The notes below the pieces were generated by a model. The model was not told the DNA's origin, searched no databases, and saw only the letters and a program-made list of their open reading frames with translations. Source: Tridacna crocea (Eukaryota > Mollusca > Bivalvia > Cardiida > Cardiidae). From it: 64,000 nt of DNA. Both the position numbers and the translations under genes were made by a program. Position 1 is the stretch's first letter; every line of letters starts with the position of its first letter. The stretch spans positions 43,478,672-43,542,671 of the forward strand of contig OX031063.1 in assembly GCA_943736015.1 (NCBI GenBank), written 5' to 3'. This document shows, piece after piece, positions 33,468 to 45,810 of this stretch.

Positions 33468-33735
33468 CACCAATCCGGAAAAATAGTTTGAAGCAGCTGT
33501 AATTCGAACATATGGCCTACGGATAACATTTGCTCAACTGAATCAACGAAGTTACTTGGCTCGACTACTTACCCAACTACTTACCCGCCCTAAAGCTGCC
33601 AAGCTTGTCATCAATCCGGAAAAATAGTTTGAACCAGCTGTAATTCGAACATATGGCCAACGGATAACATTTGCTCAAATGAATCAAGGAAGTTACTTGG
33701 CTCGACTACTTATCCGCCCTAAAGCTGCTATGCGC
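33468..33735. repeat. Two tandem copies of a ~130-bp unit
   Basis: CAATCCGGAAAAATAGTTTG ... GCCCTAAAGCTGC occurs twice; the first copy has a small extra duplication (ACTACTTACC). Confidence 0.8.
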
Positions 33736-34007
33736 ATTTTTTGGCGGACATCATACAACGAAATCAGACTTTCCTTCTCCGATATGATAATATTTATGCT
33801 ATGTTGTGAATAAGCGTCTCATGAAATCGTTTAGGTATCGGTTGCAACGCTTGTATATGGGTGCCAATAATGGACCCGCGATTTAGACCCGCAGAATAAA
33901 CATGTCGTCCTGTTTTACCAATCGCAAAATGCTATTTATTCATTCGACACTGATACCAAGATGTAGGTCAAAGGCCAGATTATACTGCCGCGCCGAAAAA
34001 AGAAACC

Positions 34008-34237
34008 TTAACTCTTTACCAAACGACAAAATTTTAGACTGGTCCAAATTGATAGCACTGGCAGACAACAAAATAAATGTAACTCAAAAATTGAAATTTG
34101 TGTCCAGAAGGGAATAAGATATTGTTAGAAAAGGAGGACATGCTGGTTACCAGCATTTCTCCTTTTCCCACAGTGATTTCAAAGGGCTTCTATCTCAGGG
34201 TCGTAAAAAAACAGGGATTGTCTGGTTAAGGGGTTAA
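34008..34237 (-). mobile_element. TTAA palindromic MITE
   Basis: TTAA both ends; palindrome with several mismatches. Confidence 0.85.
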
Positions 34238-34439
34238 ATGTAAATCGTATGGTCCCTATAGAAGTCCCGCTGTTATATAGAGATCATGAACTCTGCATTA
34301 TCTCAGTGTCTATGTTCCAAACATCAATCTGTGTATTTAAGTACAGTTTGATATCAATAAGCCGCTTCATTGACTTTAAATGACGGGTCTTAGGTGTTAA
34401 CACTTGCCTAAGTTGAAGCACTAAAACCTCTTTTGGTTG

Positions 34440-34515
34440 TTTTTGAGGACAGTGTGGATCAAGATCAGACTGCTACGAACGCCCAAACTGATCTTTGATC
34501 CAAACGGTCCGATAT
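34440..34515. repeat. GTGGATCAAGATCAGACTGC hairpin copy, diverged
   Basis: Arms pair imperfectly. Confidence 0.5.
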
Positions 34516-34617
34516 GTTCCTCTTCAAAATTATCTATTAATTGCTGTAAAACGTTTAAAAAAAATGTTTTCCCACCGATTGAGATTTTTCATGTTTTTTA
34601 CATGACCCTTTCAGGGT

Positions 34618-34846
34618 TTAACCCATTACCACACAATCCCTACTTTTGACGCCCCTGAGAAAGAAGCCTTTTGAAAACACTGTAGGAAAAGGAGAAAATG
34701 CTGGTAACCAGCATTTTCTCCTTTTCCCGCAGTGTTTTCTACCCTTCCCTGAACAAATTTCAATTTTTCAGTCACCTTTATTTTGTCGTCTGCAAATGCT
34801 TTCAGTTTGAACCAGTCTAAAATTTTGTCGTGTGGTAAAGGGTTAA
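34618..34846 (+). mobile_element. TTAA palindromic MITE
   Basis: Full length, TTAA both ends. Confidence 0.88.
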
Positions 34847-34929
34847 GTCGCCATCTCTTTACGCTACAAAACTGATCCTTCACCCTCCCAATCCAACCCC
34901 ATCCCCCTCCACACACTATCACTAGAATG

Positions 34930-35162
34930 TTAACTCATTACCAGACGACACTATTTTAGGCTTGTTCAAATCGAAAGCATTTGCAGACGACAAAATAAAA
35001 GTGATTGAAAAAAATTGAAATTTGTTTTGTGAAGAGATAAAAATACACTGTGGGAAAAGGAGAAAATGCTGGACACCAGCATTTTCTCCTTTTCCCACAA
35101 TGTTTTCTAAAGGCTTCTGTCTCAGAGTCGTCAAAAGTAGGGCATGTGTGGTAATGCGTTAA
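34930..35162 (-). mobile_element. TTAA palindromic MITE
   Basis: Full length; core GCTGGACACCAGC. Confidence 0.87.
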
Positions 35163-35216
35163 GTCAGCAAACTATGAAACTGATGTGACACATGGAAAAT
35201 GAAACGACCAAGAACA

Positions 35217-35734
35217 CTATATGGGTCGCACCATGGGAAAAGAGACATTCGGACATCTGCGTAAAGTGTCGTCTCGGATCAGCCTGCGCAATCTGCGCAG
35301 GCTAATCCGAGACGGCACTTTACGACTTCATTAGATTTTCTGCTACAACAGACTCGTGCAAAACTGAAAATCACACAGAAACGGAAAATTTCGTTTCGGA
35401 TTAGCCTGTGCGGACTGCGCAGGCTGATCCGAGACGGCACTTTACGCAAATGTCCGAATACCTCTCTTCGCGTGTTGCAGGCGAAAAGAGGCATTCGGAC
35501 ATCTGCGTAAAGTGCCGTCTCGGATCAGCCTGCGCAGTCCGCACAGGCTAATCCGAAACAACACTTTCCGTTTTTATGTAATTTTCTGTTTTGCATAGGT
35601 CTACTGTAGCGCAAAATCTAATGCAATCGTAAAGTGCCGTCTCGGATTAGCCTGCGCGGACTGCGCAGGCTGATCCGAGACGACACTTTACGCAGATGTC
35701 TGACTGTCCCTTTTCGCGTGTTGCACACCATATA
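35217..35734. mobile_element. Two GC-palindrome MITEs fused in tandem
   Basis: 35217-35480 and 35478-35734. The second lacks its first bases and starts directly from GTGTTGCAGG of the first. Confidence 0.8.
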
Positions 35735-35807
35735 AAACTGGTAAGACAGATTCTGTCATGCAAACCATTTACCAAAAAGGGTTCCATCGATTTGCTTTCA
35801 AAATGGA

Positions 35808-36056
35808 ATTCAACTCTACAAAACGACAAAATTTTGTGCTGGACCAAAGTTGTAGAATTTGTAGATGACAACTGACTTTTAATTCAAAGGATTATTTCTG
35901 ACATACATCAATAGCACTGGCAGACATGAAAACATCATCGAAAAAGGAGAAAACTCTGATTTCTTGTTTTTTTCTCCTTCTCCCACATTTTTTTTTTTTT
36001 TCAAAAACTTTTTTATCAGGGTCTTTAAACTCATGATTGTATGATAAACGGTTGAA
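35808..36056 (-). mobile_element. TTAA palindromic MITE, heavily diverged
   Basis: ACGACAAAATTTTGTGCTGG start, core replaced by CTGATTTCTTG. Confidence 0.6.
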
Positions 36057-36996
36057 AATAAAATCTTCTGTTTATGTTAGAGTAAAAAAAGAAAATACCT
36101 GTTTTACAGAATATCCATGTTTCAACCATTACAGACAACAAAATAAAGATCTGTGGTATTTGACCCCGGAACTAAAGACTACAAAGCAAAGTGGACTGGT
36201 GCAAGGGGGGGGGGGGGGGATTATAGAATAATATTCGATATTTTGTTTGCATTATTGTTCAACACTTTCCTTTTATAGGATACTAACTGTCATACGATGT
36301 GTGGTATATGTGACGAAACTGACTATCGATTTAACCCAGCTATTCTAGACATGATTTCTTATCTAGGGGTTTCAGATGCATTTGAGCTTATATTCCTTTG
36401 TAAAACTGGATTCTATAGAACTTTGACTGAATCTTTGCTCAAACTTTCAACCTCTAACACAGAATCTGGAATTTTAACGATCCACAGATAGAAAACCTTC
36501 GAAAACTTTTTGCGGGAACGGGAGAAAATGTTGGTTACCATTCAGTTATGATTATGCCTGAAAACTACAATGTTTTCTACCATTTAAAGGGCATTTATAA
36601 TCTTACATGTTATGTCTAATACTATTTGTCGATTGCAAATGCTTTCAATTCCAACTCAAAACTTGTCGTCCGGCTAAGTCTCATTTATCCTTCAGAGAGT
36701 ATGAAAGTTTTAAATAAAGACAGATTTAGTTAGAAAAAAAAATATTAGGACCTTACTCCATAAGTTATATCAATTCATGGCACTGAAATTTCACGCTCAG
36801 CTGAGCCCGACTGTAGTAGTTGTATGGTGTTTAACGCCGTTTTAAACTTTATTCAAATGTATCGCGACGGCCAGTGCACATATCCATGCTTTTCTGGAGT
36901 TACTCCATAAGGTATATCAGATCAAATTCATGAAACTTTTTATTTATTTCATATTCAGTTAAAAACAGTCTATAACCATTGATTGTGCTGGTATTT

Positions 36997-37812
36997 GTGG
37001 CATTTGTCGAAGACAATGCCACTATGAGTTCAACAATGAAAGTTCTATTTGGAATTTTGAAGACCATGTATCATATTCTGTGCACAAACTGAAGGAATTA
37101 AACCAAATGAAAATCATTTTTTCTCAGACAGATGAGTTTTTCGATGGCACTAGGATATCGATTTGGAAATGGCGCATTGAAATAAAATGCATTAGGCCAC
37201 TGATCCTGGAAATATTTGTTTTTGATTGAAAATAGCTTTACAACCACAACCACCCAATAATATACACAAAATTTTATTACTGACCGCTTTGGTTCCGGGC
37301 TTGTTCGTTCCAAGGCAAGTGTGTCCCTGGGTTTGTTCCTCCCACGATTGCACGCTACTCCAGTAGATTGTGCATGAATATTTACTGGTTAGAACTTAAT
37401 AGTACTGTTGGGAATTACATGTAGATCCTGACGGTCATATATATTACCGTCAAGAGGCGTTACTCCTGACTCCTCCTGCTGAGGTGAACTTTCTTTCCGG
37501 CGTATTTTCGCCTCTCACCTCTGCTGAAGCATGTGAGAAAAGCAGTCGGTGGCTTTGGAAAGAAAGTTGTGTCAGAACTGGTTGAGAAACCCAGGAAGCA
37601 AATGTGCGTCACCGACCGCCATGGTATTACCTTAGCTGTTAAAGTGGCGTTAAACCCCAATACAACTAATCCTGACCCCTCCTAAACGATCAAAGCGAGA
37701 CCACCAATACACAAATAATGCATAATTTGGTACCAACACTCTCTGTTTAATCATTAATTCCATACAATAGCTTCCTTGACAAATGCCACATCAGCGTTCT
37801 CAACGCTTTTTT
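36997..37812 (+). mobile_element. GTGGTATTTGTC element, copy 3, with SINE-like insert
   Basis: Hairpin start GTGGCATTTGTCGAAGACAA and the GACAAATGCCACATCAGCG end. Confidence 0.75.
37478..37669 (+). repeat. SINE-like insertion
   Basis: Flanked by TCCTGACTCCTCCT and TCCTGACCCCTCCT, a 14-bp target duplication with one mismatch. It ends GGCGTTAAACCCCAATACAA, a 3' tail type I know from animal SINEs. Confidence 0.65.
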
Positions 37813-38096
37813 TTTTTGTTGTTCTGTGCACGTTACTGACTGAACTAAAGGCTAAGTAATGCTTAATAAAAATGCCGTCTGTCCCATGAAAGACAAATCT
37901 AATAATCAATTGTGACGCATTTTATTTGTCGTCTGAAATTTAAAGCATGTTTTTTTTTTTTAATATAATATGTATATAGACTAGACAAACTGATTGACCT
38001 TCAGCTGTAGAACATGATGCGTTCTTCCATACCCTTCGCTGTTAGATACTATCTAAAGCTCCCGAAATCTAAAATACATGTAAAACTAGAACTAGG

Positions 38097-38277
38097 GTTA
38101 TTTTAGAAAACATTGAAGGAAAGGGAGAAATCCAAAAAGGCAGTAGCCAGTATTTCCTCCTTTTCCCACATTTTTTTTTCTTCCAAAGGGAAATCTCATC
38201 TTTTGAAATATTTTTACTATTTCATCTGTAAATATTCCCAATTTCGACGTGTCCGAACAATTTCCATCCAGTGGAGA
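38097..38277 (+). mobile_element. TTAA palindromic MITE, degraded
   Basis: Central arms recognisable, ends lost. Confidence 0.5.
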
Positions 38278-38278
38278 G

Positions 38279-38517
38279 TTAAATCATTATCAAACGACAA
38301 AATTTTAGACGTGTCCAAATTCAAAGCATTTGCAGACAGCAACATGGATGTTAGTCAAAAAATTGAAACTTGAATCTAGAAGAGTAGAAAACATTGTGGG
38401 AAAAGGAGAAAAATGCTGGCAACCAGCATTTTTCTCCTTTTCCCACAATGTTTTTCAAATTGCTTCTTTCTCAGGGAGGTAAAAACGAGGGATTGTTTGG
38501 TAAAGGGTAAAGGGTTA
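38279..38517 (-). mobile_element. TTAA palindromic MITE
   Basis: Full length with duplicated end (GGTAAAGGGTAAAGGGTTAG). Confidence 0.85.
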
Positions 38518-38757
38518 GGGCCTTAACTGCGCATGACAGAATCGAACCGGAAGCCCTGGCACAGTCTAACTTGCTCCACTCTTTCTTTATCTAATGACAA
38601 AATTATCTGAGATAGTAGGAGTTTTCTTTGAAGGCATAGAAAGCGTTGTGGGAAAAAGACGAGATGAAAGTAATCAACATTTTCTCCTTGTCCCACAATG
38701 GTTTGAATAGCCCTCCCTTCCTTCCCCCCTCCTCAGGAGACTGATTGGTATATAGCT

Positions 38758-38983
38758 TGCTCTTTACCGAAAGCCAGATATATAGAATTGTCCAAATTGA
38801 AAGCATTTGCAAACGACAGTTTTAATGTGACACAAATAAAGGAATTTGGGTAGAAAACATTGAGGCAAAAGAAAAGAAAAATACTGGAAACCAGTATTTT
38901 CTCCGTTTCCCACTATGTTTGAAAAGCCCTGCCCATTCATGGTCGTTAGGCCTAAACCAAAAACATTTTCGGCAATGGGTTAA
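38758..38983 (-). mobile_element. TTAA palindromic MITE, diverged
   Basis: Core ATACTGGAAACCAGTAT: both arms carry the same changed base. Confidence 0.75.
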
Positions 38984-39093
38984 GACAGGTATTCGATAGT
39001 TACAGAAACTTTTCATAGATTTTGTTTCTCTGGAATAAAAAAGACACTTACTAAAACCGTTTACCACTAAGACAAGTTATACTGTATTTAAAT

Positions 39094-39547
39094 CTAACTC
39101 TTTACCAAACGACAAAATTTTGGACTGGTCCAAATTGAAAGCACTTGCAGACAACAAAATAAACGTTAATCAAAAATTGAAATTTGTCTCCAGTATAGTC
39201 GAAAACATTGTGGGAAAAGGAGAATATGCTGGTTACCAGCATTTTCTCCTTTTCCCGCAATGTTTCTAAAAGCTTCTACCTAAGGTTGTAAAAACCAGGG
39301 ATTGTTTGGTAAAAGGTTAATGCTATACCACACGACAAAATTTTAGGTTGGTTCAAATTCAAATCGTTTGGGCAGACGAGCAATTTAATGTGATTCAAAT
39401 AAAGGGATTTTTCTATTAACTGTCAAAAAACATTGTGAGAAATGGAGAAAATGCTGGTAACCAGCATTTTCTCCTTTTCCCACAATGTTTTCAAAAACCT
39501 TCTTCCTCAAGGCCATTTAAAACTCAGGGTTATGTGGGAAAGGTTCA
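39094..39547 (-). mobile_element. Pair of TTAA palindromic MITEs sharing TTAA
   Basis: 39094-39320 and 39317-39547, same orientation, one shared TTAA. Confidence 0.86.
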
Positions 39548-40457
39548 CTGTCGTATTGCTTTTTAGAATAATTGGCAAATTATGTGATATGAGGGGAGAA
39601 GGTTATTTAGAATTATTGGTTAGAAGGATCGTTTAGCAAACTTTAGATCGTTATATTGATTTAATCTTGGAGTGGGTGTTTGTCGTGTTGCCATTAGCTA
39701 CAACATATACATGTACATCGTTACAAGTTCAATATTTAGGACTGACAGAGTTACTTCCCTTGGTAAAAGACGGGGCGGAATTAAGGTGTCACACCACTGG
39801 TTTTGGGCCATATTGAAAATAGAATAAAATTGGCCATCTTTGAAGCCTCACAGATTGCCTAATGGCAAAACTTTTGCTTTCACGTCTCTTACTGTCTAAA
39901 GTACGTCCATAGTCCTTAAAAAATGCATTAAAAACAACATGTCAACAGATTGCGTCTTTTTGCTAAATCCCAAAAATAACGGGCACCCTAGAATTTTCGC
40001 TCTCAGAAACACCTGTTCACCCTCATGACCCCAATATTTTGTTCCTCCGGTGACACAAAATGGTCCACTCAATATACAATAAAAACACATCTATAGATAC
40101 AGGATAACTGCGTTGTCTGCGCATGTCATATTCTTCGAAGATTCGACCGGTCTTATATGACGCATCACTAGCCCAGAAAGCGGACAGACTGTAATATTAC
40201 GCTCTGTAAAGTAGCAATGTAGAAAATCGCCTTTATCAATACATTTGAGGAGAAATGAGACCTGCTTTAGCTCCAGATTTCTCGAATTGAATTGCACGAG
40301 GTAGCATTTTATTGAGTAAATGTTTATTTTAGTTTAAAATTCAAAGTAACGGTTGTCGCGTAGGAAAGTGGTTCGGTTCTGTACCCAGGATGCCCAAATA
40401 TTAGATAGATGAGTACCTATAGAAGCCATCTAGCGGGAGATAATGAGGATAACTGGT
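39548..40457. other. Unassigned stretch
   Basis: Two adjacent ORFs on the minus strand (39896-40297) are open but have no recognisable domain or splice signals. Possibly an unidentified repeat. Confidence 0.35.
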
Positions 40458-40605
40458 CCCGTATTCACCGACCATTTTCAAAAGTATTCTAGGTCCAACT
40501 CTCAAAAATTTTTCTAGGTTTAAAAGTAAAAGGATTTCTGATTGGCTCAATCAGAGTGTTACTGTTAAGCCAATCAGGAGTGTTACTCTCTAAATCTAGA
40601 AGCTG
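40458..40605. mobile_element. Diverged relative of the 247-622 MITE
   Basis: CCCGTATTCACCGACCATT start and a GATTGGCTCAATCAGAGTG half-palindrome. Confidence 0.5.
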
Positions 40606-41035
40606 GCTAAGGCTGCAGTGTTGAATGCTATGCAAATATAACCACAGGGTTACCAGCATTTTCTCCTTTTTTCACGTTTTCGTCCATGTAGAAAGCGTTT
40701 GAAGACGAACATATAAATATGACTCGGATAACAGTAATTGCATCTGATCGATTGGAAAACAGTGTCAGATAAATGTAAAATATTGGCACTTTTCTCCTTT
40801 CTCACAAAGTGTTCAAGTATATTGCCTGATGACACCATCACTTGAATCGCACCACCGAACGTTGAGCATTCCAACGGACTTGAATCACAGATAGCAATTT
40901 TGTGGTGAAAGGAAGAGGGGGGGGGGATTTTAGTTAGTTATTAAGAGCCTCCCTCCCTCATCGCTAAATCGATATTTTAACATTATCACTTGATTTTGTG
41001 TCTTTGATCTTATGCTAAAATAGCTCTGGGAAGTC

Positions 41036-41270
41036 GTGGAGCGTGACAAAAAAGGCATACACAGATGGAAAAGCAAGTACAGACAGACAGGCAGACAGAC
41101 AGGCAGAGAAGGAAGTAGAAAGGTAGAAGGGTAGGCAGGAAGAGAAGGAATTAGAAAGGTAGAAGAGAAAGAGGTAATGAGAGAGAGGAAATAAGAGATG
41201 GGAAAGGAGAGGGACGGAAAAAGGAAAAGGATGAGGGAAGGAGGGAGAACGAGAGGCAAATAAATGAGAC
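41036..41270. repeat. Purine-rich low-complexity tract
   Basis: GA-rich with (GACAGACAG) runs; the complementary ORFs are Leu/Ser/Pro artefacts. Confidence 0.8.
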
Positions 41271-41485
41271 AAACGCATGATATGATGTAATTACCTTCAA
41301 ATTTTAATTCAAACATAACTACATGTATCACTATGAAACACACGCCAAATCATATTCTCGCTTAAGGTTGTAAAAATAAAATCTGTATTAAAAAGAGACG
41401 AAAACAATCTGGTAAAAGCAGCCAGGTACAAGGGAATCATAAACATCTTAATACACAGGTAAATTGTACATAGATTCTTTTTTCC

Positions 41486-41943
41486 TTAACCCTTTACCAA
41501 ACATTCTCTGGTTTTTACGACCCAGATAAATCCTCATGAAAACATTGTGATAAAAGGACAAAATGCTGAAAACGAGAATTTTCTTCTTATCCAACAGTGT
41601 TTTCTGCTCTACCAGAGTCAAGTTTCAATTTTTTAGTCACATTTATTTTATTGTCTGCAAATGCTTTCAATTTGGACAGGTCTAAAATTTTGAAGTTTGG
41701 TAAAGAATTAAGCCTATGAGAAAAAAGAACTCTTTACCACACTACACAATTTTGGACTTTACCAAATTCAAAGCATTTGCAGAAAACAAATTCAGTGTAT
41801 ATCAAATAATGATATTCCTTATTTAATGGAGCAGAAAACATTGTGGGAAAAGAAGAAAATACTGGCTACTAGCATCTTCGATGTTTTTGGAAGGCTTTTT
41901 ACTAAGGGTCGTTAAAACTCAGGATTTTGTGGTTAAGTATTGA
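41486..41943. mobile_element. Two TTAA palindromic MITEs, opposite orientations
   Basis: 41486-41711 (+) and 41728-41943 (-), both diverged, the second with a truncated right palindrome arm. Confidence 0.8.
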
Positions 41944-42135
41944 TAAATAATGAAACAGATTCCTACACAGAACATGACGGTAGTAAATTTCTACAGAAAG
42001 GCACTTAGTACAGTCTGAAATTGGAGAAATATGTAACTGACAGATTTTCCATTTGTTACAAGAAAAAATCTAGTTACATGCACAAGCATTCTATCCGTTT
42101 CGAACACTGTTTTAAAGTCTTCTCCTCCAATAGTT

Positions 42136-42364
42136 TTAACATTTTACCACACAATCTCGACTTTTAATGACCCGGAGAAAGAAGCCTGTAGAAAACATTG
42201 TGGGAAAAGGAGAAAATGCTGGTAACCAGCACTTTCTCCTTTTCCTACAATGTTTTCTACCCTTCCCAAATGAAATTTCAATTTTTCTGTCGTATTTATT
42301 TTAACATCTGCAACTGTTTTCAATTTGGACCAGTCTAAACTGTTGTTTTTTGGCAAAGGGTTAA
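42136..42364 (+). mobile_element. TTAA palindromic MITE
   Basis: Full length, core GCTGGTAACCAGC. Confidence 0.87.
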
Positions 42365-42444
42365 TTGCACAAAAGTGTCTGGTAAAGGGTGGCTTTATAC
42401 ATGCCACATACAATACAAACATTTCCCAGTAAATCGCAGCGACC

Positions 42445-43625
42445 TTAACCCTTTCCCAAACAATAAATTTTTGGACTCTTCCAAACCGAAAAAGTTTGCA
42501 GATTTTAGATTTGATGAAAATGGCAGAAAGTTCTCAAAAAGGGTAGAAAACTCTGTGGGACAAGAGCTTCGCAAAGCGGCGCATATACGCCCGAAGGGGC
42601 TTGTCAGTGAAATGAGTTGAAATGACGAAAGGGCCATGAATAAAGAGTAGTTAATCTCCATGATATGTGAAAAATATTAAAGGGCAATAGCTAAAAAAAT
42701 AAGGGTGGCACAGTTACAAATCTTGTAAATTGCTGTTCTTCACAACGTGTTCTATCAGTCTTGAAAGGTTCAAGATCATAGGCTTTATATTTAAGAAATT
42801 ATGGCTCAGACGAAAATTCAAAGAGAAAACTAACAAAGGCCAATAACTCAAAAAGAAGGATGGCAGAGTTATGGTTCTTGTGCAGTGCACTTCTTCATAA
42901 TGTGTTCTATTAGTCTTTGAAGTTTCAAGATGAAAGGTTTTAAAGTTTAGGAGTTATGGCCTGGACAAAAATTCAAACTGAAAATTAACAAAGGGCAATA
43001 ACTGAAAAAATAAAGGTCACAAAGTTATGGTTCATATGCACTGCACTTCTCCATAATGTGTTCTATTAGCATATGAAGTTGCAAATTATTAGCTCTTATA
43101 GTTTGGAAGTTATGGCCTGGACAAAAATTCAAACTGAAAATTAACAAAGGGCAATAACTCAAAAAAAAAAAGTGGCAGAGTTATGTTTCATGTGCACTGC
43201 ACTTCTCCATAATGTGTTCTATCAGTGTATGTAGTTTCAATTTGATACCTTTTATGGTATGAAAGTTATGGTCTGAACAAAAATTCAAAGTGAAAAGTTG
43301 GTTATTTCAGAAATCAAGGGCAGATAATTCTGGAACGCAAACAGCGATCAAAATTCTAAGATCCAGGTGCACAACTAGACATCATGGAGATTCATTGTGG
43401 CAAGTTTTAAATAATTCCGATGAAAATTGTAGGAGGAGTTGCACACACAAGAAATTGCTAATGGACGGACGGACGGACGACCGGGGGTATAACATAATAC
43501 GACCCTTCGGGCGTATAAAAAGGAGAAATTGCTCGTTACAAACAATTTCTCCTTTTCCCACAGTGTTTTCAGAAGACCTTTACAGTAGACACGTAAAAAC
43601 CAGAGCTTGTTTGGGAAAGGGTTAA
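42445..43625 (-). mobile_element. TTAA palindromic MITE split by a 950-bp insertion
   Basis: Left part 42445-42566, right part 43518-43625; joined they give one copy of the TTGCTCG-type core. Confidence 0.75.
42567..43517. mobile_element. Non-autonomous element with tandem ~155-bp units
   Basis: Ends are inverted: ATACGCCCGAAGGGGC near 42584 and GACCCTTCGGGCGTAT near 43500. The inside has about four units with GGGCAATAACT, GTTATGGTTC, CATAATGTGTTCTAT and GTTATGGCCTGGACAAAAAT. Confidence 0.8.
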
Positions 43626-43659
43626 TGTTGTAATTGAAAGGTTTTCTTGGTGAAAATGC

Positions 43660-43850
43660 ATAACTCTTTACCAAATCATATCATTTTAGACTTGTCTAAA
43701 GAGAAAGCATTTGCGACATAAATAACTGCATCTTTCTTAAAACATCAACAAAAAAAAATAATATATAAATAAACAATAGGAAAAAATGCTGGTTACAAGT
43801 ATTTTCTCCTTTTTAAAAACATTTTAAAAGCTTTCTCTGTGAAGGTAGAT
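43660..43850 (-). mobile_element. TTAA palindromic MITE, degraded
   Basis: TAACTCTTTACCAAATCAT start, weak core. Confidence 0.6.
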
Positions 43851-44220
43851 CTGGCTGCATAGAAAGCATGGTTTGATCTGAATCTACATTGTTTGCAAAA
43901 TCAACTGTACACAGTCATGTACTAGTACCAGTCCCAAAAGTTAAAAGAAATTGTTAGAATTACAATTTAGTGTATGTAATAAAAAGAAAAACAAAATATT
44001 CCCTATGAAAACCAGTGAATTATTAAATGTGTTTATGAATATATATAAGTTATAAATATTGTACTGTATGTCATAAACTGTGCATGGGGACTAGACTATT
44101 GCGATTACTTTAAAATGCGAATCACTATCATAATAAATGTTGTCTGCTAACATATACATAAGCAAGCATAATTTAGGTGTCAAACATAGCATCTAATCAA
44201 AAGTACATAGCATATCTAAA

Positions 44221-44449
44221 TTAACCCATTACAATACAATCCCTACTTTTGATGCCCCTGAGAAAGAAGCCTTTTGAAAACACTACGGGAAAAGGAGAAA
44301 ATGCTGGTAACCAGCATTTTCTCCTTTTCCCACAGTGTTTTCTACCCTTCCCAGAACAAATTTCTATTTTTTAGTCACCTTTATCTTGTCGTCTGCAAAT
44401 GCTTTCAATTTGAACCAGTTTAGAATTTTGTCGTTTGGTAAAGAGTTAA
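44221..44449 (+). mobile_element. TTAA palindromic MITE
   Basis: Full length, TTAA both ends. Confidence 0.88.
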
Positions 44450-44960
44450 GTTGCCTTAGGCTGCTCCATACAAAGATGCATCAAACAGTAAGATGATATC
44501 TCACAGAATAAATTTTCACATTTTAAGCAAGATCTTGAAACCAATGAGAAACTAGAACTGTCACAGACTAAATATTTACTCCCATCCACTCCCACAACAC
44601 ACACTAGGTGTAACACCAGAACGAAATGCCTTCGGGTCGTAGTAAGTCAAAAGTAGTCCTACTTGAAAATTTGGTAACAAGCCCTTCTGGCACACTGTTT
44701 TATCATGAAGTATGAGAGGACAGGTCTACAATGTGTTTCTGAAGTTAATTTTATTATTTCTACAGAAAATGAATGCATTTTTTGTATTTCTTTTAGGACT
44801 ATTTTTGGGTATACGACCAGGCAAAGAGGCATGGTCTATCACCACTTAGAGCCTATATTGAAAGCAGTTTTCCGAGGGTCGATGCGTTTGAAGAGGAATA
44901 GCAAAAAAATTCATCTCTCATGATGCCATTTTCTGCTGCTTTTTGTGGAGTACATTGAAC

Positions 44961-45233
44961 ATATATGGCTTGTAACATGCGAAAAGGGGCATTTCGACAT
45001 TTGCGTAAAGTGACGTCTTTGGATCAGCCCGCGCAGTTCGCACAGGCTAATCCGAAATGACAATTTCCACTTATATGTAATTTTCTGTTTTGTGCAAGTC
45101 AATTGAAGAACAAAATACAACGTCGACATAAAGTGCCATCTCGGATTAGCCTGCGCGGACTGCGCAGGCTGATCCGAGACAACACTTTAAGCAGATATCA
45201 GAATGCCCCTTTTCACGTGTTGCAGGCCATATT
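44961..45233. mobile_element. GC-palindrome MITE
   Basis: Both ends and both inner palindromes present, with scattered changes. Confidence 0.8.
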
Positions 45234-45424
45234 TGAAGGAAAACAACTGCAAAGCTCTCTTGCTTTGTCAGAAGTTCAGCAGCAGCCAGTCAAAGACAGT
45301 GGTTATTACTATATTTTCAATGAGTTACTGGTGTGACACCACTAGCAACACACCTGATGCCTTGCCACTGGATCAGGAACAAATTCAAAGGACCATAGGC
45401 TGTTAAGTGTGACTTCATGAACTT

Positions 45425-45502
45425 TTACAGACAGTGTAGATCAATATCAGACTGCACAGAATGAATAGTGTGATCTTTGACCTACATTGTCCGATAAGGA
45501 GA
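45425..45502. repeat. GTGTAGATCAATATCAGACT hairpin copy
   Basis: Diverged apex (AATGAATAGTGT). Confidence 0.55.
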
Positions 45503-45591
45503 TAATTTTTTCCCAAAAGTTTAAACTCTGAAGTAACAATATTTGAGTGTTTACTATCAGTTTGAAGATTTCAATTAATTTATCTAGCAAG

Positions 45592-45810
45592 TTAATCCTT
45601 TACTCCATAGATACTCATTTCTACACATTGCTTGTAGGAGCCTTTGGAAAACCTTGTGACAAAAGGTGAAATTGCTCGTGACGAGCAATTTCACCTTTTG
45701 TCACAATGTATAAAAAGGTGTCATTTACAGATGAGAAACAGTTTCATCTTTGCTGTTATTTAGGGTCAATTAGAGATGCCATAGAAATGCCTTAGGGGGT
45801 AAAGGGTTAA
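45592..45810 (+). mobile_element. TTAA palindromic MITE, variant b
   Basis: Core TTGCTCGTGACGAGCAA; ends CCTTTACTCCAT / GGGGTAAAGGGTTAA. Confidence 0.87.

Noticed and set aside
36297-36491. 64-residue ORF MCGICDETDYRF...
   Set aside because: No splice context or recognisable domain; overlaps the edge of a decayed MITE.
41015-41343. Leu/Ser/Pro-rich ORFs on the minus strand
   Set aside because: Translation of a purine-rich low-complexity tract.
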